The translations under genes and the position numbers were made by a program. A stretch of 5,038 nt of DNA from Candidatus Bathyarchaeota archaeon (GTDB lineage Archaea; Thermoproteota; Bathyarchaeia; 40CM-2-53-6; FEN-987). The notes below the pieces were generated by a model. That model was given only the letters and a program-made list of their open reading frames with translations. It made no database searches and was not told where the DNA came from. Position 1 is the stretch's first letter; every line of letters starts with the position of its first letter. Location: positions 1 to 5,038 of the forward strand of contig JAHFFU010000101.1 in NCBI GenBank assembly GCA_023247835.1, written 5' to 3'. Of this stretch, positions 1-5,038 are shown one piece after another.

Positions 1-14
1 CGACTCCAAATTGA

Positions 15-482
15 CTAAAATTGCTTGAGAACATCGTCCCGTTCCATTACGTGGCTGCAAAAGTAGCAGCGCACCCGAATAGGCTCTCGCCGGTCCACTG
101 CAAACCGAGGTTCAACTGGTTCCCTAGAATTCGATATGCACGATGGGTTATCGCATTTTATGATTCCCCTAATGCTGGACGGTAGTTCAACGGCCTTTTT
201 CGACGTCAAATCGAAATTGCGAATTATGTTGATGGTAGCGTTTGGAGCGATTAGTGCGATCTTGTCGACTTCGCTTGGCTTTAGCTCCCTGTTCTGTATC
301 TTGACAATATCCTTGTGGTGAAGCTGTTTACTCTCAACGTTTATCGCGGCACTTACAACCTCGCCATCCTTTCCATTTATTCCGAGAATTTTCAGGACGT
401 CGAGGGCGAAACCAGGGGTTATGTGGTCAATAACAGTTCCGTCCTTAATCTTCCTAACGTACAGTTCCTGGCGCGACTGCAA
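15..482 (-). CDS. pyrI: Aspartate carbamoyltransferase regulatory subunit PyrI
   Basis: This is the regulatory chain of aspartate carbamoyltransferase. In the family it binds CTP/ATP through its N-terminal allosteric domain and contacts PyrB through a C-terminal zinc domain, setting flux into cytosolic pyrimidine synthesis. The 155 residues match the usual length of about 150. The N-terminal stretch 'IKDGTVIDHI' (12-21) is the family signature for the nucleotide site. 'KIALIAPNATINIIR' (74-88) is the conserved core strand region. The zinc ligands are C110, C115, C139 and C142 (C-x4-C...C-x2-C), all present. The start is TTG at 482: an in-frame stop lies only three codons upstream (489-491), and no ATG or GTG occurs before the conserved region. 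It is divergent from pyrB and shares its 73-bp control region. The stop is at 15-17, so the gene is complete. Identification is firm; the exact start is slightly less so. Confidence 0.96.
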   Translation of the reverse strand: MQSRQELYVRKIKDGTVIDHITPGFALDVLKILGINGKDGEVVSAAINVESKQLHHKDIVKIQNRELKPSEVDKIALIAPNATINIIRNFDLTSKKAVELPSSIRGIIKCDNPSCISNSREPVEPRFAVDRREPIRVRCYFCSHVMERDDVLKQF

Positions 483-511
483 ACCTATTCAATTGCCACT
501 ATGCGTTCCAA

Positions 512-523
512 CAATTATTTAAC
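512..523. promoter_or_regulatory. Central AT-rich TATA-like element shared by divergent pyrI and pyrB
   Basis: The only AT-rich block in the 73-bp spacer between the two start codons is CAATTATTTAAC. Read on the plus strand it gives TTATTTAA, and on the minus strand TTAAATAA; both resemble archaeal TATA boxes. Its centre (about 518) is about 38 bp from the pyrB ATG and about 36 bp from the pyrI TTG. With archaeal TATA-to-start-site spacing of about 25 bp, both transcripts would have leaders of roughly 10 nt, which fits the absence of Shine-Dalgarno sites. That one box serves both directions is inference; two overlapping boxes would look the same. Confidence 0.5.
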
Positions 524-555
524 CGTGAGAACCATGAAGTCTCGGGCGCGTTGAA

Positions 556-1476
556 ATGGAGTTTGGTGGAAGAGACGTCGTCTCGATAAAGGACTTCTCC
601 CGCGAAGAGATTGACTACGTTCTTGGAATAACTGATTCTGTGGAGTCGATGGCAAGGAAGGGTTCGCATGCCCTTGATGGGAAAATAATGGCGACGTTGT
701 TCTTTGAGCCCTCCACCCGCACGAGGTTGAGTTTCGAATCGGCAATGTACCGGTATGGCGGCAATTGCATCGGTTTCGCAGAACCAAAGGTGGCCTCTGT
801 TGAAAAGGGGGAGAACTTAGCTGACACGGTCCGCGTCGTGGAGAGTTACGCCGATGTTCTCGTCATCCGTCATCCCTTGGAAGGCGCCGCCCGCCTCGCA
901 GCCGAATTCGCCTCGGTCCCGGTCATCAACGCCGGTACTGGGGCGGAAGAGCATCCGACGCAGGCTATGCTCGACCTGTACACGATTCGGAAGGAACTTG
1001 GCAAGATTGATGGGCTGAGTATCGCCCTGGCAGGCGACTTGAGGTACGGCCGCACCGTACACTCGCTGGCATACGCATTATCCTTGTACAACATCAACCT
1101 CCTCCTAGTCTCCCCGCCTCTGTTGAGGATGCGGAAAGAGGTCTTGGAGCAAGTTAGCGGGCGGGTCAGGGTCCAAGAGTTCGAGGAACTTTCGCAGGTT
1201 ATGCCCAAAGCTGATGTAATCTACATGACCCGAATTCAGAAGGAAAGGTTCGGTTCTTTGGAAGACTATGAGAAAGTACGTGGCTCGTACAGGCTTACGG
1301 TAGGGGATCTCACTCAAGCGAAACCGAGCGCGATCATAATGCATCCCTTGCCTAGGGTCGATGAAATTGAATACAGCGTAGATAATACGCCTCATTCGAA
1401 ATACTTCAAACAGGTTTGGTACGGACTACTGGTCCGTATGAGCTTGATCGGCCTGGTACTCGGAGCCTTAAGCTAG
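556..1476 (+). CDS. pyrB: Aspartate carbamoyltransferase catalytic subunit PyrB
   Basis: This is the catalytic chain that condenses carbamoyl phosphate with L-aspartate to N-carbamoyl-L-aspartate, the committed step of de novo pyrimidine synthesis, acting as a cytosolic trimer. At 306 residues it has the family's usual length. The carbamoyl-phosphate domain carries FFEPSTRTRLSF (49-60, with S-T-R-T at 53-56), the mobile loop SVEKGE (81-86, lending its Ser and Lys to the neighbouring active site) and HPTQ (133-136). The aspartate domain carries DLRYGRTVHS (161-170), the R-I-Q-K-E-R loop (226-231) and HPLPR (263-267). No key residue is missing. The ATG at 556 is the only sensible start, because an in-frame stop lies at 535-537. 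No Shine-Dalgarno site is seen, consistent with a short leader. The partner pyrI lies divergently on the other side of the promoter, so a class-B-like PyrB6-PyrI6 holoenzyme is expected. Confidence 0.97.
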   Translation: MEFGGRDVVSIKDFSREEIDYVLGITDSVESMARKGSHALDGKIMATLFFEPSTRTRLSFESAMYRYGGNCIGFAEPKVASVEKGENLADTVRVVESYADVLVIRHPLEGAARLAAEFASVPVINAGTGAEEHPTQAMLDLYTIRKELGKIDGLSIALAGDLRYGRTVHSLAYALSLYNINLLLVSPPLLRMRKEVLEQVSGRVRVQEFEELSQVMPKADVIYMTRIQKERFGSLEDYEKVRGSYRLTVGDLTQAKPSAIIMHPLPRVDEIEYSVDNTPHSKYFKQVWYGLLVRMSLIGLVLGALS

Positions 1477-1480
1477 GAGT

Positions 1481-1495
1481 GTTACCTAAGGTAAC
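1481..1495. promoter_or_regulatory. Perfect 15-bp palindrome, candidate operator
   Basis: GTTACCT-A-AGGTAAC is a perfect inverted repeat with 7-bp arms around one base, starting five bases after the pyrB stop and ending one base before a TATA-like box. In archaea the bases just upstream of TATA form the BRE bound by TFB, so a protein bound here could block or aid initiation of the downstream nuclease-like gene. It could alternatively fold as a 6-bp stem with a 3-nt loop at the pyrB 3' end, with a T5 run 13 bases later (1509-1513), acting as a weak terminator. No second copy was seen in the window. Confidence 0.4.
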
Positions 1496-1496
1496 G

Positions 1497-1504
1497 CTTA
1501 TATG
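1497..1504 (+). promoter_or_regulatory. TATA-like box for the nuclease-like gene at 1536
   Basis: CTTATATG is centred about 35 bp before the ATG at 1536, nearly the same spacing as the AT element to the pyrB (38) and pyrI (36) starts. That agreement supports the 1536 start with a leader of about 10 nt. A second candidate, TATAAA at 1519-1524, is only about 14 bp from 1536. It would give a transcript beginning after that ATG and would instead favour the next in-frame ATG at 1584. Confidence 0.45.
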
Positions 1505-1535
1505 ATGATTTTTCCCACTATAAACACGAACAAAG

Positions 1536-2291
1536 ATGCGGTTGGAAGTACTTCCGTCCTCGCGAAAACGTCGAGTTCTACCGATGCACGTTGTGAACTA
1601 TACGGCGTTTCGTGAAGATTTCCGCACCCAAGAAGGCGAAAGTGAACTCCACCTCCTGGAGAAATTCCATGCCGCCAGAGTGCTTTCCCAGAGCGGGGAC
1701 GTGGTCACCTTTGTCGAAGCAGTTCTCTATGACCCAGAGATGCATTCGCACAGGTTTACCGCTGATTTAGCTGGAGTCGAGGGCGGCAATTTGACGGCAG
1801 TATTCTGCGAAACAAAGCCGCCAAACGAATCATTGTTGAAGGATTTGGGAGCCCTGGATGAGGCCGAGAACTCGAAAGCCGTTGTTGTCTACCCATCGAA
1901 AGTGAACTCTGACCAGATAGATTCCAAGTTCCCAGAGGCTGTTGACTCTGGCAAGTTTGTGATAGAGCACCTGAATTGGCGAGATCGAGGGCTGGAAAGG
2001 GCTTTTCGTGAAGCATTGGAACTCATGGACGTACTGTGTAATGAAACGCGTGTGAAGATGCTTCTTCCCCTGTTGGAGCATCCGCAAGGAAAAAAGAATT
2101 TCAGAGAAGGGATAAACCCGAAGCTCATCTACGAGAACGTACCCTTGCTGAGAGCACACAAACTCATCGACGAACTATCAGACGACCTGTACGACCTTAC
2201 TCCAATCGGCAAGACGATTCTAGGCGAGTATCTGGCTTTCGTAGAAAAAGTAAGAGATCTGCTTGAAAAAGCAGGCAAAGAACAGGACTAA
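1536..2291 (+). CDS. Putative PD-(D/E)XK nuclease-like protein with C-terminal winged helix
   Basis: I do not recognise a named family. Residues about 37-147 read like a restriction-endonuclease-type fold: a helix with acidic residues (SELHLLEKFHAARVL, 36-50), a strand with E61, then D77 in 'RFTADLAG' and E92-x-K94 in 'AVFCETK'. This is the order and spacing of a PD-(D/E)XK metal site (D77, E92, K94). Later strands AVVVYP (115-120) and FVIEHL (141-146) complete an alpha/beta core. Residues about 165-230 look like an ArsR-type winged helix ('NETRVKMLLPLLEH' as first helix, then 'YDLTPIGKTIL' as the wing and following helix), ending in a charged helix. No signal peptide or membrane segment is present. 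The ATG at 1536 is preferred by promoter spacing; Met17 at 1584 is the alternative, since residues 1-16 are basic and poorly structured. It probably shares a transcript with the metallopeptidase gene 25 nt downstream. Nuclease activity and DNA target are inferred, not shown. Confidence 0.75.
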   Translation: MRLEVLPSSRKRRVLPMHVVNYTAFREDFRTQEGESELHLLEKFHAARVLSQSGDVVTFVEAVLYDPEMHSHRFTADLAGVEGGNLTAVFCETKPPNESLLKDLGALDEAENSKAVVVYPSKVNSDQIDSKFPEAVDSGKFVIEHLNWRDRGLERAFREALELMDVLCNETRVKMLLPLLEHPQGKKNFREGINPKLIYENVPLLRAHKLIDELSDDLYDLTPIGKTILGEYLAFVEKVRDLLEKAGKEQD

Positions 2292-2316
2292 TTCGAAGTT
2301 GAGTAATACGAGCACA

Positions 2317-2796
2317 ATGGCTGAACGTCTAGACGCATCGCGTGACTTCAGCGACGTCTTCGAACTTGTAAAGAAGACGGCAGAACGTTCACTCGGACGA
2401 CGTAGGGCAGGCCTAATGCTCTACCTAGCCAAGCTCCCCAGACACATCGGCGCCTACCATACTATGGGTACGAACGGCATCGTCATGAACCGGACTATAC
2501 TCGATACGGTGACGCATGGCGCGCGGTCTCTGCGCGAAATAAACTCGTACGTATACTCCATCCTTCTCCACGAGTATTTGCATGCACTTGGTTATGTTGA
2601 AGAGCGGGATGTGCGAAGGCTGGTGTACGATGTTTCACTGGAAACATTCGGCCCAGACCACCCCGCTACACAAATAGCCTCGAAAGGCCCGAGTGCGATG
2701 TTCCCCGAGATTTCACTTCATGATGTGCCGACGGAGACACCGGATGTTGAAGTGATTCCGGACCTAGAGAGGAGCAGCCAACGATACATCAGCTAG
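2317..2796 (+). CDS. Small HExxH putative zinc metallopeptidase
   Basis: This is a 159-residue protein of unknown family whose clearest mark is HEYLHALGY (85-93 from the ATG at 2317), an HExxH zinc-peptidase motif in which H85 and H89 would bind zinc and E86 would be the base. Acidic residues follow at E95, E96 and D98; E95 falls where the third ligand of an HExxHxxGxx[H/D] motif would lie, so a Glu ligand is possible. 'ETFGPDHPA' (109-117) follows. There is no signal peptide or membrane segment, so it is cytosolic. The proline- and acid-rich tail (about 130-152) looks flexible. The ATG at 2317 is preferred; the same frame is open upstream to a TTG at 2263, but that would overlap the preceding gene by 29 nt and add a low-complexity basic stretch. 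Its 3' end overlaps the convergent NrdD-like gene by 8 bp. Peptidase activity is inferred from the motif; the substrate is unknown. Confidence 0.75.
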   Translation: MAERLDASRDFSDVFELVKKTAERSLGRRRAGLMLYLAKLPRHIGAYHTMGTNGIVMNRTILDTVTHGARSLREINSYVYSILLHEYLHALGYVEERDVRRLVYDVSLETFGPDHPATQIASKGPSAMFPEISLHDVPTETPDVEVIPDLERSSQRYIS

Positions 2797-5038
2797 ACAC
2801 CGTGTAGGCAACCCGTCTTTCAACACTTCTTTTCTTTGCTTCAGGCCAGAGGCTGAACGGTAACAGGCCATATGACGATCGGCCAAGATACGTGATTTTG
2901 TCTGAACCGCAATTACTGCATTTGGGAGTAATTCCCAGATCCGTATGGTTGCAGGAACTACAGGCCGAATAATTTGAGGTGTAGGCCAAGAACTTACACC
3001 CAGATTCAAATGCCGTCTCCGTAAGCTTCAGAAGCGCAGCCGCCGTTGAATCGGGAGAGATGCAAAAGACATTTAGATGTCCGCCGGGGGTCGCGGATTG
3101 AAATCTCGACTCCATATCCAGCCTGCTCTCAATGGCAATTTTCGTTGTGAGGGGAATTGTCGGTAAATCAGTGTAATAGAATAGCCCCCTAGATCCGTCT
3201 GCTACGATCGCTGCCCTGCCATACTGCTCAATATCCAATTCCGCAAGCCTACCCACCGCATCATCTCCGGGCCGTTGTGAAACAGAGATGCGCATCTCCG
3301 ATTCCTCAGAGGCCGCCTTCAACAGCCTCACGGTTTCTTGCAGTATCTTGAAACCGAACTCGGCCGCGGCCTTATCCCGCTCCATTCTGAGTCCGGTGTG
3401 GGCGTCAGCGGCATCGCTCAGACCTACGAATGAAAGATTGTAGGAGGCGTTCCTTTCATAGAAGTAGGGTGCAACGCCACTCTCCCCAGCCAAAAGGGGC
3501 AGCAGCGGTTGCTTTAATCTCTCGCTGACGAACTTTTTCTTGACTTTGAAACCTTCAACAGCCAGCGAAACAGTTTCCTTAAGCAGCGAGAAGAACTTGT
3601 CATCATTCTTCTTGGTTTCGTAAGATATTCGGGGCAGATTCAAGAAAATGGTATCCATGCTACCTGTTCTGACACAGTCAGCATCCCAATGATTTGTCCA
3701 CTCGTCTCCCAGCCTAAGCCCCGTAGCCGAGTAACTGCTCTTTTCCCCGTCGCCGCTAAGTTCGAAGAAGGGTATACTGCGTTGGGCCGCTAGCTCGTGC
3801 GCTTTCTCAAGAATGATTCTGGCCTGCTCGTCGCTCAGAGCCTTGCGCCTAACTCTTACGAGGAGGTGCGGCAAAATAGGCGGCCTTGACTGCGACATCA
3901 TCTGGAACGCTTCGATTGTCGCACCGGCCAACTGGCGGCTTTCGTCTCTGAAATCACCATACCGTCCATCAGTTTTCCCGCCAGGGCCAATGGCATCCTC
4001 GGCGGCAAGGAACTCGGGCGTCACCAAATCAACCGAGATCGAGATGCCCGCTTGGGGACTGCTTGGGGGGACATCCCTCCGCATTGAAGTCAAGAAGTAA
4101 TACAGGACCTTTGAAATGTCCCCGACCGTTCTTCCCCGAACGTATGGAGACAGGAAGGTGTTGAAGAACTCGACAGTCTGCTCCCCCGAAACCTCCCCGG
4201 CTCCCGCCTCCAACACTTGTCTGACCAAGGCAAGCGCTGCCTCGAAAGTCTCAGGCTGCGACATCCCTGTTAAGCTGTTTTTCAGGAAGTAGCGGATGTC
4301 GTGAACGATTTCGTTCGGCGTAAGAATCCAGTTTTCTAGGTTTGCTATGTGGATTGCGCCGGACAGGTGCGCGTCCGCGAGTTTGTGTGGGAGGCAATTG
4401 AGCAGAACGTATTCGGAGAGGACTGATTTGGCCGACGAACGGTGCACATAACCTGCGCTCAACTGTTTCTCGCCCGCTGTTCTAATGAGCTGAGCAACGT
4501 CGTAAACTGGCATACCGAGCCTCGTGAGTTTGTGGCGGTATTCCTCGAGTTTCTTTTCAATCAGGATCGCATTGACGAACTCGCGTATCAGCGGCGCGGT
4601 TAGGTAGGCCGTCTTCAGCCTGACCAGCCTATCCTCAGCCTCAGCTGCTATCTCGTCCGCCATCTCTTGGGGGACACCTGCTTCAACGACCAACGATCTT
4701 GCAATCTTGTTCCTGTGAAATTCTTCTATCGCGAGCCTTGATGATCTCACGTAGAGCTTTCCGCGCTTGACGTTCACGTATTCGTCTAAGTCTCTGGCGA
4801 AGGAAACGATCATTTTGCCCATTTCGGTGACTTCATACCGCTTCGTCTTCTTGTCAAGCGTAACTAGGTCGGTATCGGTTAGGCTTCGGAGGTGGTAGAC
4901 GAATTTTCCAGCGTCCCTGACCGGGTCGAGTTTGAGCTGGAACATTATCTCCGTGTATTGCAGCGGCCCTTTGGTTGAGAGAAGTCGTAAAATTTGTAGT
5001 CTAACAGGGGCAGACGCGGCATCGAAGATGCCGGCACC
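2789..5038 (-). CDS. Winged helix / ATP-cone / NrdD-like fusion protein (5'-partial)
   Basis: The gene is partial: the frame remains open from the ATG at 4945 to the right edge, adding 31 residues (containing 'FDAASAPVRLQILRLLSTKG') that complete an ArsR-like winged helix with residues 1-50 counted from Met 4945. In that numbering, residues about 64-145 form an ATP-cone ('LYVRSSRLAIEEFHRNKIARS' start, ending 'RHKLTRLGMP'), the ATP/dATP-sensing module of ribonucleotide reductases. Residues about 175-655 resemble the archaeal class III reductase NrdD ('DAHLSGAIHI' 191-200, 'HDIRYFLKNSL' 215-225, 'FLNLPRISYE' 434-443). C662, C665, C676 and C679 form the C-terminal zinc ribbon, followed by R-S-S-Y-G (689-693), where an R-x-x-G-Y glycyl-radical site is expected. 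Other catalytic positions also look altered. It could be a reductase, but a regulatory or repurposed role is equally plausible. No NrdG activase gene is in view. Its promoter lies outside the window. Confidence 0.85.
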   Translation of the reverse strand, partial: GAGIFDAASAPVRLQILRLLSTKGPLQYTEIMFQLKLDPVRDAGKFVYHLRSLTDTDLVTLDKKTKRYEVTEMGKMIVSFARDLDEYVNVKRGKLYVRSSRLAIEEFHRNKIARSLVVEAGVPQEMADEIAAEAEDRLVRLKTAYLTAPLIREFVNAILIEKKLEEYRHKLTRLGMPVYDVAQLIRTAGEKQLSAGYVHRSSAKSVLSEYVLLNCLPHKLADAHLSGAIHIANLENWILTPNEIVHDIRYFLKNSLTGMSQPETFEAALALVRQVLEAGAGEVSGEQTVEFFNTFLSPYVRGRTVGDISKVLYYFLTSMRRDVPPSSPQAGISISVDLVTPEFLAAEDAIGPGGKTDGRYGDFRDESRQLAGATIEAFQMMSQSRPPILPHLLVRVRRKALSDEQARIILEKAHELAAQRSIPFFELSGDGEKSSYSATGLRLGDEWTNHWDADCVRTGSMDTIFLNLPRISYETKKNDDKFFSLLKETVSLAVEGFKVKKKFVSERLKQPLLPLLAGESGVAPYFYERNASYNLSFVGLSDAADAHTGLRMERDKAAAEFGFKILQETVRLLKAASEESEMRISVSQRPGDDAVGRLAELDIEQYGRAAIVADGSRGLFYYTDLPTIPLTTKIAIESRLDMESRFQSATPGGHLNVFCISPDSTAAALLKLTETAFESGCKFLAYTSNYSACSSCNHTDLGITPKCSNCGSDKITYLGRSSYGLLPFSLWPEAKKRSVERRVAYTVSS
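2826..2837 (+). terminator. Pyrimidine tract, possible terminator for the metallopeptidase transcript
   Basis: A T-rich tract (CTTCTTTTCTTT) lies 30 bases past the metallopeptidase stop on the plus strand. Archaeal transcription often ends at oligo-T on the non-template strand without a hairpin. Here the tract is inside the antisense coding region of the NrdD-like gene, where it encodes a lysine/arginine-rich stretch (K-K-R), so the composition may simply reflect that protein. Confidence 0.2.

Noticed and set aside
136..554. Open frames of 61 and 79 codons on the plus strand across pyrI
   Set aside because: They lie antisense to a well-conserved pyrI, resemble no protein I know, and the second simply runs through the promoter region; they are shadows of the real gene.
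515..1395. Several minus-strand open frames of 70-112 codons across pyrB
   Set aside because: All are antisense to a fully intact pyrB, are rich in Arg/Ser/Pro as expected of shadow frames, and have no recognisable motif.
1509..1513. T5 run after pyrB as a terminator
   Set aside because: Five T residues are too short to call alone; it also falls between the TATA-like box and the next start codon, so it is mentioned only as an alternative role for the palindrome region.
1756..2159. Minus-strand open frames of 79-109 codons across the nuclease-like gene
   Set aside because: They overlap each other in different frames and oppose a coherent domain-bearing protein; no independent support.
2263..2316. 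Upstream TTG start for the metallopeptidase gene
   Set aside because: It would overlap the preceding gene by 29 nt, has no ribosome-binding site, and adds only a basic, Ser/Asn/Thr-rich stretch; the ATG at 2317 is more natural.
3813..4100. 95-codon plus-strand open frame inside the NrdD-like gene
   Set aside because: It is antisense to the conserved barrel region, with no motif and no promoter-like element noticed before it.

Overview
The window looks archaeal. It holds separate aspartate carbamoyltransferase catalytic (pyrB) and regulatory (pyrI) genes and one UUG start. No convincing Shine-Dalgarno sites precede the starts. TATA-like AT-rich elements sit a near-constant 35-38 bp upstream of three start codons, implying very short leaders. 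The winged-helix/ATP-cone/NrdD-like fusion on the right also has an archaeal look. A TACK-type lineage such as Thaumarchaeota (Nitrososphaeria) is my best guess, but this is inference from protein style and not a database result.

Layout: pyrI (minus, 15-482) and pyrB (plus, 556-1476) are divergent around a 73-bp spacer with one central AT-rich promoter element, so the two ATCase subunits appear to be fired from a shared control region instead of the usual co-directional pyrBI pair. After pyrB, a 59-bp gap holds a perfect 15-bp palindrome directly against a TATA-like box. It drives a 251-aa protein (1536-2291) that I read as a PD-(D/E)XK nuclease-like domain joined to a winged helix. A small HExxH putative metallopeptidase (2317-2796) follows 25 nt later and is probably co-transcribed.

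The right half (2789-5038, minus) is a large gene that overlaps the peptidase gene tail-to-tail by 8 bp and runs off the right edge. The first ATG, at 4945, is internal: the frame stays open to the window end, and the extra 31 residues complete a winged-helix DNA-binding domain. The visible order is winged helix, ATP-cone, anaerobic ribonucleotide reductase (NrdD)-like barrel, then a four-Cys zinc ribbon and C-terminal loop. Several hallmark catalytic positions of NrdD look changed, including the glycyl-radical motif (Arg-Ser-Ser-Tyr-Gly where Arg-x-x-Gly-Tyr is expected). The most interesting hypothesis here is that this is a nucleotide-sensing regulator or otherwise repurposed NrdD, analogous in logic to NrdR.

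There is no gene-free stretch above 300 bases. I see no tRNA, rRNA, CRISPR array or mobile element.
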